Of a DNA stretch of 64,000 bases, positions 17,155-26,380 are shown piece after piece; the stretch's first letter is position 1, and every line of letters begins with the position of its first letter. Under the pieces are notes generated by a model. That model had not been told where the DNA came from and did not search any database. It saw only the letters and a program-made list of their open reading frames with translations. The stretch is taken from the NCBI RefSeq assembly GCF_018100805.1, contig NZ_JAGJEA010000013.1, positions 62,001 through 126,000 of the forward strand. Direction: 5' to 3'. This stretch comes from Aquimarina sp. MMG016. GTDB lineage: Bacteria > Bacteroidota > Bacteroidia > Flavobacteriales > Flavobacteriaceae. A program made the position numbers and the translations under genes.

Positions 17155-20100
17155 TTATTGAATCACTAATTCGCCACTATACATCTTTGTAGAGGTTTCA
17201 ATATTAAAAATATAGATTCCTGATCTTAAACCTTGGATTATGGTTTGATCTGATGCTACTCTCATTTTTCTAACTTCTTTTCCGGAAATATCAAACAAAG
17301 TAAAAATAAAACCTTCGTCAATATTGCTAAATCTAAGTGCATTTCCGTTTACAATAGGATTCGGGTATAACTCGAATTTTTCATCTTGCACTTCCACCTC
17401 ATCTGTACTTAAAATTTGTCCGATTCCGTTAAAAAATTGGCTAAAAGAAGTAATATCCGGATTGGAATAGGTTACTGATTGTGCCCCAATGTCAAAAGCA
17501 GTTCCTGAAGCTACTTCTCCAGCACTCCAGGTTCCTGATGTATCATCATTGCTATTACGTTTAAAAAGCTTGAGTTCTGATGGATCTGTAATCGATGAAA
17601 TATCTCCTACTCCTGTAAACTCGATGTTATTTAATACATCAAAAGTAGTATTGGTTCCGTAATTATTAATCACCCAATAAGTATCGCTAATTACAGTCGT
17701 AATTGGGTTTGTATCGGGAGCAGCATTGAGTTTTGTCACTACGACCTCTCCATTAGGAACTGTTCCTGAAGCAAAGTCTATACTAACTCCAGCGCCTGCA
17801 AAATCCTTAACTCCAGAAGAATTAACCTCCATTTTTGCTGATGTTCCGATACCTACAGGAGCGGTAGAACCTAAAAACTCAGGAGTTCTTCTTAAAATAA
17901 GATCTCTACTCGATTTTTTATCATAAATCTTAGATCCGTCAATTAATTGATTAAACTGCCAATATGCCCGAAGATTGGGATCAGACATATCTGTCTGAAT
18001 TAAATGTCGCTGTAGCCTTATTTCGTCCTCTGTTAGGGCTCTATCCCAAACTTTGAGCTCATCAATAAACCCACGAAAAACACGATACCATAATCCCGCA
18101 TGATTACCAACATAATAATTATCCATATTAAATGGATTACTATTAGAATTCGATTTTGCTGCTTTTTGTTCATTTACATATAACGTAATCTCAGTTGGTG
18201 TGGTTACCATAGCTACATAATTCCATTCTCCAGGGTTTACAAAAAGTCCTGGATTCCATTGCCACTGACTTCCCTTATAATGAATTTGCAACTCATTAGA
18301 GGTTCTTATATTAAGTGCTATGTTACCACCATTTGTATTATCTTTTGAAGAAAAAATAGCCGCAGCTCCTTGTTGAGTAACATCATCAGGTTTAATCCAA
18401 GCGGTCATGGTAAAATGAGTAACATTATCTAATCCAAAATCTTCTCCCTGTAAATATTCATCATTAAAATTATTGGTAGATGTGGTATACATTGCATTTC
18501 CGATATCTGCAACTGCGGTAGTACATAAATCTTCCTCAAATTCTATCATATTTACTACAGTTTTAGTATCCGAATTACCCCCTACATCTGTTACGGTTAG
18601 GGTAACATCATAAGTACCAGGAATATCATATCTCACAATAGGGTTTCTTATCGTAGCATCAGAAACATAACTCGCACCAGGAAAACTCCATAACCAACTT
18701 GCCCCCTGATGTTTTAACACCGAAAAATCTTCAAACTGAATATCATCTCTTGAACAATAATATTTTTTATTAAGTGTAATAGGTTGGGCAATGGGTTTTG
18801 AATCTTCATATAAATTACTTTCTAACATTCCGTAATTATAAGTTGCCGCCCTTATTTTTCCATCTCTGTAAAATGGAATGAGTTTATTAAAATTTCTTCT
18901 TCCCGGTAAACCATCTCCAAATTCTATCCAATCCGTCATACTATCATTTCGATAATACACATCCCTATAGGTTACAGCATAAACCCCACCTTCAGTTCCA
19001 TCCTGAATAATCAAGTGTCGTACAGAACGATCTAGTGTTGATGTCGTGAGATTTGTCCAACTTACGCCTCCATCTATAGATTTAAAAACCTTGTTTCCGT
19101 TTGACCAATCATTACCATAAGAAACATACACTTCATTTTCATCATCTGTAGCTACCTGTAGTTCTACATACGAATTACTTCCTGGACCTGCCAATTCTGT
19201 CCAGGTAGCACCTCCATCTACAGATTTCCATAGTTTAGTAGCAGAGCTGGGCAAATATTGTACTACATATATATAATCAGGATTTGCTCTGGGGATTTCT
19301 ATATCTGTAACTTTATGTTCGATATCTGTACCAAATTCATATATCATATTATAAGTAGCACCCCCATCTACTGTCTTCCATAATTTATTATCCCTCCCTA
19401 AATATTGTGTGTTTGCATATCTGGGGTCACTTACTACTTCACTTCTTTTAGCTAAGCTATAAATTTCTTGATTAGGATATTTGGATACATTAACAATTGC
19501 GTTTGTAACAGGGTCCGTAAAATTTTCGGGTATTACCTTATCACTAATATCACTAAAGCTAGCTATATTATTTGCAGGGTTCATATATCCTGTCGGGGCT
19601 TCTCCACCGCCTAAAGCAATAAATCTTCCATTGGCATAATTAGGTTTATATACAGCATTACCATTATGATAGCGCCCTCCAACCACAATATCCTCATTCC
19701 ACCCTTGACCAAATCCCCAATATTCGGTTCCGTCTATTCCGGTCATTTTACTATCTATATAATCAAAATTAGGATCATACAAGTCTAATCCTCCATCAGA
19801 AGCTACCCAAACATCATTTCCATTAATCTCTATTTCTTGTATATCCGGATGACGATAGTGATCCCCGCATCCATCACATTGATAACCACCCCATCTGGTA
19901 AAAGTTTTCGCTCCGTCTTCTGATTTAAAAAGATTCAACAGTCCTACTAAAAATCTATCGGGATCCGTATCCGAAACATCAATAGCCGCATTATAAAATC
20001 CTTGATCATAATTACCACCACCAATTCCAAAACAAGACATACACCAATCGTCTGTTGCATTATAAGGTCCTCCGGGATCATTATCAGCATTACCATCACC

Positions 20101-21282
20101 ATCACCATCATACGGCAACACCCAAGTTTCTCCCGCATCACTACTCATATAAATCCCTTGAAAATTTACATCCTCTGCATATGAATCATCATTTCCTAAT
20201 AACAAAACATACAGCCTATTAGGGTCTGCAATTGTCACTCCAATCCTGGCACCACCTGCACTTACCGCAACATCTCCTGTCGGGCTGTACCACCCGGATG
20301 TTTTTGCTGCAAAGGAAGTTCCACTATCTATTGACTTCCATATTTCAACAATATTTTTAGTTGAATTTGTTCGCGCTACAAAAATGGTATTGTTATCATC
20401 TGTTTTTCGTTCTATATCCCAACACCTCTCTCCAGATAGAATATGACTCCAGGTACTACCCCCATCTATACTTTTGTATAAACCAAGCCCCCCAGCTGTA
20501 ATAATCTCCTGACTATTGTCTGGATTAATTGATATATCCGTAATCCGTAATCCCGAAATATTATGGATCTCTGACCAACTACCCCCTTGATTAGTGGATT
20601 TATATAACGAATTGGAATTAGCGATATAAAAAATCTGATCACTATTAGGATCAATCGCTACGGCACCAATTCCTCTAGAACCAAATAATAACTCATTAGC
20701 AGTTAACGTCCAACTTTCTGCCTTATCGGTAGAAAAATAAACAGTTCCTGTTTCAGTTCCGGCAATAAGCACATTAGTATTACTCTGAGATTGATCAATG
20801 GCATATATATTAGAATGTCGAGACTGTTTTCTAGAGCCTGTGGATTGGTAGGTATCAAAAGGCCCCATTCTTGTCCAATTGGCCACTAGTTTATTATTTT
20901 TTATTCGAGATTTTTTAGGAGCATTCGCTTTCTTAAGTATTTTTTCTTCAGTTACAGATGGGATATAGATACTTCCATCTTCTTTTACATATTGATTGGA
21001 GTACACCATTCGCATGAAATGCTTATAATTCTGTGTATGCACATTTTTTACCAAAGGTTTGTCATGATAATATCTCTCATAAGCTAAAGCAATTTTTTCG
21101 ACATTTGGGTTTTCGCTATACATTAGCTCAACCCATTCTGGTGAATCTGATGTTAGCGTAGGTATTGATTTGAATAGTTTAGGATACTTAGGCGATACAA
21201 CAATCACATCATTTTGACCTAGCAAAATGCTATAATTAAAGACAAATGCGATAATTAGTGTCCAGTGTATTTTTTTGTTCAT
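17155..21282 (-). CDS. Giant T9SS-secreted protein: sortilin/BNR repeats, PKD, LamG, sorting domain
   Basis: The start at 21282 gives a proper signal peptide ('MNKKIHWTLIIAFVFNYSIL' then 'LGQ'); the longer frame only adds another hydrophobic block. The 1375-residue product holds many BNR/VPS10-type turns ('STDKAESWT', 'SIDGGSTWSHI', 'SVDGGATWTEL', 'SIDGGVSWTNL'), which build beta-propellers, then a PKD domain near residue 850 ('GASWLWSFPGA', 'TYDVTLTVTDVGG'), a LamG/concanavalin-like domain ('FTMTAWIKPDDVTQQG', 'WNYVAMVTTPTEI') and a C-terminal T9SS domain ('FELYPNPIVNG', 'GIYIFNIET'). It is exported by the type IX system and probably binds or degrades extracellular polymer; no catalytic residues could be assigned. 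Confidence 0.88.
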   Translation of the reverse strand: MNKKIHWTLIIAFVFNYSILLGQNDVIVVSPKYPKLFKSIPTLTSDSPEWVELMYSENPNVEKIALAYERYYHDKPLVKNVHTQNYKHFMRMVYSNQYVKEDGSIYIPSVTEEKILKKANAPKKSRIKNNKLVANWTRMGPFDTYQSTGSRKQSRHSNIYAIDQSQSNTNVLIAGTETGTVYFSTDKAESWTLTANELLFGSRGIGAVAIDPNSDQIFYIANSNSLYKSTNQGGSWSEIHNISGLRITDISINPDNSQEIITAGGLGLYKSIDGGSTWSHILSGERCWDIERKTDDNNTIFVARTNSTKNIVEIWKSIDSGTSFAAKTSGWYSPTGDVAVSAGGARIGVTIADPNRLYVLLLGNDDSYAEDVNFQGIYMSSDAGETWVLPYDGDGDGNADNDPGGPYNATDDWCMSCFGIGGGNYDQGFYNAAIDVSDTDPDRFLVGLLNLFKSEDGAKTFTRWGGYQCDGCGDHYRHPDIQEIEINGNDVWVASDGGLDLYDPNFDYIDSKMTGIDGTEYWGFGQGWNEDIVVGGRYHNGNAVYKPNYANGRFIALGGGEAPTGYMNPANNIASFSDISDKVIPENFTDPVTNAIVNVSKYPNQEIYSLAKRSEVVSDPRYANTQYLGRDNKLWKTVDGGATYNMIYEFGTDIEHKVTDIEIPRANPDYIYVVQYLPSSATKLWKSVDGGATWTELAGPGSNSYVELQVATDDENEVYVSYGNDWSNGNKVFKSIDGGVSWTNLTTSTLDRSVRHLIIQDGTEGGVYAVTYRDVYYRNDSMTDWIEFGDGLPGRRNFNKLIPFYRDGKIRAATYNYGMLESNLYEDSKPIAQPITLNKKYYCSRDDIQFEDFSVLKHQGASWLWSFPGASYVSDATIRNPIVRYDIPGTYDVTLTVTDVGGNSDTKTVVNMIEFEEDLCTTAVADIGNAMYTTSTNNFNDEYLQGEDFGLDNVTHFTMTAWIKPDDVTQQGAAAIFSSKDNTNGGNIALNIRTSNELQIHYKGSQWQWNPGLFVNPGEWNYVAMVTTPTEITLYVNEQKAAKSNSNSNPFNMDNYYVGNHAGLWYRVFRGFIDELKVWDRALTEDEIRLQRHLIQTDMSDPNLRAYWQFNQLIDGSKIYDKKSSRDLILRRTPEFLGSTAPVGIGTSAKMEVNSSGVKDFAGAGVSIDFASGTVPNGEVVVTKLNAAPDTNPITTVISDTYWVINNYGTNTTFDVLNNIEFTGVGDISSITDPSELKLFKRNSNDDTSGTWSAGEVASGTAFDIGAQSVTYSNPDITSFSQFFNGIGQILSTDEVEVQDEKFELYPNPIVNGNALRFSNIDEGFIFTLFDISGKEVRKMRVASDQTIIQGLRSGIYIFNIETSTKMYSGELVIQ

Positions 21283-21410
21283 AGCAGTGAATTTTATATA
21301 CAATGTGATTACTAAAGTTACAAAAAAAAGCGGAAATTTCCGCTTAAAAATCACATCTAAACACTACTAAACCGTTATTAACAAGTAATAAATAGTTGTT
21401 TACAAGTAAA

Positions 21411-22418
21411 TTAAAATCCTACTTTCATTCCTAAGGTAAGGTTTTGATAATTCTGAAGAGAATAATCTAAATTAGCTCTAAAAACTCCATATTGAACCTT
21501 AGCTCCAATTGTTGCTTTAACACCATTTGTCTTATTTCTTACGCTAATAGGATTGGTAATTATATCTGAAGCAAATGGCCCATTCTGGATCTGATATGTA
21601 CCCAATACGTCTGCATCTGTAGAGCCAAAATAATATCCAATACCTCCATAGAAATTAATTACAGGTAATTTTGTAGATAAGATACCAGATATCACCCAGG
21701 AATTAGAGTTTAATTTTACTTCCTGACCACTACCTCCAATACCACTTTCGGCATTGAGATCATAAAACCCCTTAACATTAGTATACCCTAATAAACCAGA
21801 AATCCTTAAAGGAAATCTCTTTAAGCTAAAAATCCAATCCGTAATTTCATGTTGTAAAGCTGCTCCGTACAGCTGTATTTTTGCATTATCTCTAACTTTA
21901 AGTTTTGGCAAAAAACGTAACTTTATTTCTGTACTCTTTATCAGTCCCATTGACCCCTGAATAAATCCTCCCGGAATTGAATTAAGTGCAGATCCTCCAA
22001 TACCATTAGGTAGAGTTACCTGAAACTCCGAAATCTGTCCTGGGTTAATAGTTACAGAAATACCATTTTGATTTTGCCCTAATGCGTTAGGAACATTTTC
22101 TGCTGTTCCTAAATTAGGATCTGTAAAAACAAGATCTACATAATCCCGGGTATTTAATAAAAATGTTTGCTTTTCCTCTCTTACAAAAGATAAATTACCT
22201 ACGACACCTATTTCAAAATGAAATAGTTTTTTGACTTTAGCAGTATTATACCAACCATTAGACATATTATTAACAAGAGATTCTCCTCCAGCAGCAAAAT
22301 AATCCTGGCTATAGCGTTGGGCATTAACAATACCTATTTCTAGAATACGGTCAATATCCGTCTGAGAAAATGATAAATGGCTAACAAGTAATACTAATAA
22401 AAGAATTAGTTTTTTCAT
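21411..22418 (-). CDS. DUF6588-type outer-membrane-like protein (335 aa)
   Basis: The start at 22418 opens with a signal peptide 'MKKLILLLVLLVSHLSFSQ'; nine more upstream codons are unlikely because they overlap the gyrB terminator region. The mature protein begins 'DIDRILEIGIVNAQRYSQDY' and continues with alternating beta-strand pattern and Tyr/Phe-rich ends ('GYYFGSTDADVLG', 'YSLQNYQNLTLGMKVGF'), ending in Phe as outer-membrane barrels do. The family is common in Flavobacteriia, with no known substrate. It lies between gyrB and the giant T9SS protein on the same strand. Confidence 0.75.
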   Translation of the reverse strand: MKKLILLLVLLVSHLSFSQTDIDRILEIGIVNAQRYSQDYFAAGGESLVNNMSNGWYNTAKVKKLFHFEIGVVGNLSFVREEKQTFLLNTRDYVDLVFTDPNLGTAENVPNALGQNQNGISVTINPGQISEFQVTLPNGIGGSALNSIPGGFIQGSMGLIKSTEIKLRFLPKLKVRDNAKIQLYGAALQHEITDWIFSLKRFPLRISGLLGYTNVKGFYDLNAESGIGGSGQEVKLNSNSWVISGILSTKLPVINFYGGIGYYFGSTDADVLGTYQIQNGPFASDIITNPISVRNKTNGVKATIGAKVQYGVFRANLDYSLQNYQNLTLGMKVGF

Positions 22419-22450
22419 AAGATTTGGGCTTAATAGGCAATGCAATATAA

Positions 22451-22485
22451 AAAAAATCCGCTATACCCAAGTATAACGGACTTTA
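22451..22485 (-). terminator. gyrB terminator
   Basis: TCCGTTATAC / GTATAGCGGA (minus strand) hairpin with one mismatch, followed by eight T residues on the minus strand. Confidence 0.75.
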
Positions 22486-22505
22486 ATAAAGAATCTTATA
22501 TTTTG

Positions 22506-24446
22506 TTAGGCATCAATATTAGCATATACCGCATTTTTCTCTATAAACTCTCTGCGAGGAGGTACTTCATCACCCATCAACATAGAAAAGATACGATCTG
22601 CTTCGGTTAAATTATCGATACTAACTTGTCTTAGTGTTCTATATTCAGGATTCATAGTTGTATCCCACAATTGTTCTGCATTCATCTCTCCAAGACCTTT
22701 ATATCTTTGGATTTTGGAATTTTCTCCAAACTGCTGTACAATTTGATCTCGCTGATCGTCATTCCAAGCATACTGTTTCTTAGCACCTTTCTTTACTAAA
22801 TAAAGTGGTGGTGCAGCAATATAAATATGTCCTGCCTCAATCAATTCTTTCATATATCGAAAGAAGAATGTCAAAATTAATGTCGAAATGTGACTACCAT
22901 CTACATCCGCATCACACATAATTACAATCTTATGGTATCTTAATTTAGAAAGATTTAATGCTTTACTATCTTCTTCAGTTCCAATAGTGACACCAAGAGC
23001 CGTAAAAATATTTTTTATCTCTTCATTTTCAAAAACCTTATGATGCATGGCTTTTTCTACATTCAAGATCTTTCCACGAAGGGGAAGAATTGCCTGAAAC
23101 ATACGATCTCTTCCTTGTTTAGCAGTTCCACCTGCAGAATCTCCCTCAACCAGAAATACTTCACATAATGCAGGATCTTGCTCTGAACAATCAGATAATT
23201 TACCAGGAAGCCCACCAATACTCATTACGGTTTTACGTTGCACCATCTCACGTGCCTTCTTAGCAGCATGACGTGCCTGAGCAGCCAAAATTACTTTTTC
23301 GACTATTGTTTTAGCATCACTTGGGTTTTCTTCAAGATAGTTTTCTAACATTTCAGAAACTGCCTGAGATACCGCAGATGTTACCTCTCGGTTACCTAAT
23401 TTAGTTTTAGTCTGTCCTTCGAATTGCGGTTCTGCAACTTTTACAGAAACAATAGCCGTTAATCCTTCGCGAAAATCATCTCCCGCTATTTCGAATTTCA
23501 ACTTATCTAACATTCCTGATGAATCTGCATACTTCTTTAGTGTCGAAGTCAATCCTCTTCTAAACCCAGAAAGATGCGTACCTCCTTCATGAGTATTGAT
23601 ATTATTAACATAAGAATGTAAATTCTCTGCATATGAGTCATTATAAATCATCGCAACTTCTACGGGAATATCATTCTTCTCTCCTTCCATAGAAATTACA
23701 TCACCAATAATTGCACTACGGCTTGTATCCAGGAATCTCACAAATTCTTTTAAACCTTCTTCAGAATGAAATACTTCTGAAACATAATTTCCATCATCAT
23801 CTTTATGACGCATATCCGTCAGGGTAATCGTAATCCCCTTATTTAAATATGCTAATTCACGCATACGACTAGCCAACGTATCATAATTATATTCTGTAGT
23901 CTGCTGAAAAATAGAAGTATCCGGTTTAAAGGTTACAATTGTACCATTAAAATCAGTGTCCCCTGTAGACTTTACAGGATACAACGGTTTACCTCTCTCA
24001 TATTCCTGCTCCCATACTTTACCATCTTTATGAACAATGGCATGTAAATGATCTGATAATGCATTTACACAAGAAACCCCAACCCCGTGAAGTCCTCCTG
24101 ATACTTTATAAGAATCTTTATCAAATTTTCCTCCTGCCCCGATCTTAGTCATTACAACCTCTAAAGCAGAAACACCTTCTTTTTTATGAATTCCTACCGG
24201 AATACCTCGACCATTATCTTTGGTTGTGATAGAATTATCTTCGTTAATGGTAACATCGATAGTATCACAATGACCAGCAAGCGCCTCATCTATAGAATTA
24301 TCTACTACCTCATACACTAAATGATGTAACCCTCTTACACCAACATCTCCAATATACATCGACGGACGCATACGCACATGTTCCATCCCTTCCAATGCCT
24401 GAATACTATCGGCTGAATACTTATTTTTGTTTGCTTCTTCGCTCAT
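22506..24446 (-). CDS. gyrB: DNA gyrase subunit B
   Basis: The ATPase subunit of gyrase (646 aa), which powers negative supercoiling with GyrA. The GHKL ATPase has 'EVVDNSIDEALAGHCD', 'DNGRGIPVGIHKKEG' and 'SGGLHGVGVSCVNAL'; the TOPRIM domain has 'LVEGDSAGGTAKQGRDR' and 'IMCDADVDGSHI'; the C-terminal GyrA-binding tail has 'IQRYKGLGEMNAEQLW'. Absence of the about 170-residue Gammaproteobacterial insert explains the length. The upstream 600 bp to the next gene is non-coding. Confidence 0.98.
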   Translation of the reverse strand: MSEEANKNKYSADSIQALEGMEHVRMRPSMYIGDVGVRGLHHLVYEVVDNSIDEALAGHCDTIDVTINEDNSITTKDNGRGIPVGIHKKEGVSALEVVMTKIGAGGKFDKDSYKVSGGLHGVGVSCVNALSDHLHAIVHKDGKVWEQEYERGKPLYPVKSTGDTDFNGTIVTFKPDTSIFQQTTEYNYDTLASRMRELAYLNKGITITLTDMRHKDDDGNYVSEVFHSEEGLKEFVRFLDTSRSAIIGDVISMEGEKNDIPVEVAMIYNDSYAENLHSYVNNINTHEGGTHLSGFRRGLTSTLKKYADSSGMLDKLKFEIAGDDFREGLTAIVSVKVAEPQFEGQTKTKLGNREVTSAVSQAVSEMLENYLEENPSDAKTIVEKVILAAQARHAAKKAREMVQRKTVMSIGGLPGKLSDCSEQDPALCEVFLVEGDSAGGTAKQGRDRMFQAILPLRGKILNVEKAMHHKVFENEEIKNIFTALGVTIGTEEDSKALNLSKLRYHKIVIMCDADVDGSHISTLILTFFFRYMKELIEAGHIYIAAPPLYLVKKGAKKQYAWNDDQRDQIVQQFGENSKIQRYKGLGEMNAEQLWDTTMNPEYRTLRQVSIDNLTEADRIFSMLMGDEVPPRREFIEKNAVYANIDA

Positions 24447-25060
24447 AAACCAGCTTTATTTTTATGATAATTTTGGTTAACGAACAAAGATAAAAAAACA
24501 GTAAAAGGATAAAAGGATTTTATTGAAGATGATTTAAAGAGTTATCAACAATTAGTTAAGAATAACACTATAAAAAGAAAAAACGCTCTTAAAAGTGATA
24601 AAAACAAGCTTAAAAACGATTTAAGAATATCATAACATTTTATTATTTGACAATTTCTGCATCACAAGTCTTTAAAAATGAGCTGTATAATATTCATACA
24701 CTAGGAACAACAACTATTCAAAACAATTTCTAATTAATATTCAAAAAATTATATACACAGATATCACTTTAACCCATATTATAACCTACACTAATACTCT
24801 TATTTACTAGTAAAATCATAAAATCAAAGAGATAAGGATTCAAAAAGTTTACCAATAAACCTATAAAAAAGATGTATAAAGTACATCATACCGAATTGCA
24901 AAACAAAATAAATCTATACGCATACTAGTCCAGATATTACGAATACTCAATCATTAACATGAATTAAGAGTTTTTAAAATACTTTTAACTTATAAAATTG
25001 TAATAACAGTGACAACAAGTTAGTTATCACCTTGGAAAAAACAAACTCAAATTTTAAAAA
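24447..25060. other. 614-bp AT-rich intergenic region, divergent gyrB / astacin
   Basis: No open frame of note on either strand, no tRNA-like cloverleaf and no strong hairpin. It must contain both divergent promoters, but I could not assign boxes with confidence. None of the 32-codon peptide family is present here. Confidence 0.5.
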
Positions 25061-26212
25061 ATGAAAACTAAAAATCTTTTTAATTTAGTAAAAGTAACTA
25101 CATTAAGTCTTGGGCTTTTTATCACTTCCTGTACTAATGAAAGTTTTGAAGAAAGTCCGGAAAATCTGGAAACTCCTCAACTTGTAGAAAAATATTTCAA
25201 AGGAACTCTTATAGAAGTTGAAGAACTTGAAAACGGAATGTTTAAATGGGGGGATGTGGAATTTAATCCAGAGCAATTACAAGACGAAAAAACTATCTAT
25301 GACTCAAACCAAACCCCAGGTGAAATCGATGCCAAGCTTGGGCTTGCTTCCGGAGTTAGAAAATGGAGAGACAACACCATTGTTTATGTATTAGATCGTA
25401 GCCTTACTAGCAATCAACGTGATGTTACTTTTAAAGCCATGGAGGAATGGACTTCCAAAACCAATATAAAGTTTAAAGAAAGAACTAATGAACGTTCTTA
25501 TGTAACTATTCTTAATAATGGTGACCAATGTAATTGTGCTTCTGCGAGTTTAGGAGACAATGGTTCTAGAGGTAGAATCAACATGGGAGTAAGAACTGGA
25601 GTTGGAGTAATGACTCATGAAATTGGACACACTCTAGGTTATCTACATGAACAAAACCGTAGTGACCGAGATCAATTTGTTGATATTTTTCCTGAAAACA
25701 TTCAGAATGGCGCTATAAGCCAATTCAGAGTAGATAACAACTCAGTAAACCCGGGTCCTTTTGATGTTAGGTCTATCATGATTTATAGTAGTTTTACTTT
25801 CAGTAAAAACCGTCAACCCGTAATGCTAGAGAAAAATGGTGATCGTATACCGTTTAGAAGTGTATTATCTGCCGGTGATATTGCTGGGACCAATAAGCTG
25901 TACCCTGCAGGAGATGGCGGTGGTGGAGATACCGACACTTGCGAAGGGATTGATGAATGGGTAAGCGGTAGACAATACCAAGTTGGTGACAGAGTAACGT
26001 ATAGAGGAAAATTATACGAAAGAGATTTCTCCTCGTGGAATCTAATTAAAGAATGTGACACCACTAACCCGCCTGCAGATATTTGTGACGGAGTAGCTGA
26101 ATATAATAGATTTACAAGATACAATCCTGGTGACAAAGTAACTTATCGAGGTTTCTTATACGAATTACAAAGTAATAGAAGATGGTCTAATCAAGGGCGA
26201 TGCGGAAATTAA
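25061..26212 (+). CDS. Astacin-family (M12A) metallopeptidase lipoprotein with two chitin-binding-like modules
   Basis: The lipoprotein signal ends at 'SLGLFITSC' (Cys24). The astacin zinc motif 'HEIGHTLGYLHEQNRSDRD' starts at His186, with three His and the catalytic Glu, and the Met-turn 'SIMIYSSF' follows (Ile replaces the usual His/Tyr neighbour). After residue 285 come two CBM5/12-like repeats, 'YQVGDRVTYRGKLYE' and 'YNPGDKVTYRGFLYE', each with aromatic and Cys positions at corresponding places. It is anchored to the cell surface or outer membrane and likely digests protein associated with chitin. The nearest known relatives are flavastacin-type enzymes. Confidence 0.9.
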   Translation: MKTKNLFNLVKVTTLSLGLFITSCTNESFEESPENLETPQLVEKYFKGTLIEVEELENGMFKWGDVEFNPEQLQDEKTIYDSNQTPGEIDAKLGLASGVRKWRDNTIVYVLDRSLTSNQRDVTFKAMEEWTSKTNIKFKERTNERSYVTILNNGDQCNCASASLGDNGSRGRINMGVRTGVGVMTHEIGHTLGYLHEQNRSDRDQFVDIFPENIQNGAISQFRVDNNSVNPGPFDVRSIMIYSSFTFSKNRQPVMLEKNGDRIPFRSVLSAGDIAGTNKLYPAGDGGGGDTDTCEGIDEWVSGRQYQVGDRVTYRGKLYERDFSSWNLIKECDTTNPPADICDGVAEYNRFTRYNPGDKVTYRGFLYELQSNRRWSNQGRCGN

Positions 26213-26246
26213 GTCAAGTATCTTAATAACTTGACAGAACAAAACG

Positions 26247-26278
26247 GAAGGCTTTAGTATATCTAAGGCCTTTTTTGT
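26247..26278 (+). terminator. Terminator of astacin gene
   Basis: AAGGCTTTAG / CTAAGGCCTT hairpin followed by six T residues. Confidence 0.8.
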
Positions 26279-26298
26279 TTTTATAAACTAAACATAAA

Positions 26299-26331
26299 AC
26301 AAAAACCCTAAGGACTATCCTCAGGGCTTTC
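26299..26331 (-). terminator. Terminator of asnB
   Basis: On the minus strand GCCCTGAGGA / TCCTTAGGG hairpin followed by TTTTTG; 50 bp after the asnB stop. Confidence 0.75.
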
Positions 26332-26380
26332 ACATCTCAATTAACTCAACTTACAGCTATGCTCTAGCCGCATGTTATTA

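Noticed and set aside
19947..20184. Short frames rich in Met/Ile or Thr/Ile within the giant T9SS gene
   Set aside because: They are low-complexity shadows of a Gly/Asp-rich coding stretch ('DGDGDGNADNDPGG').
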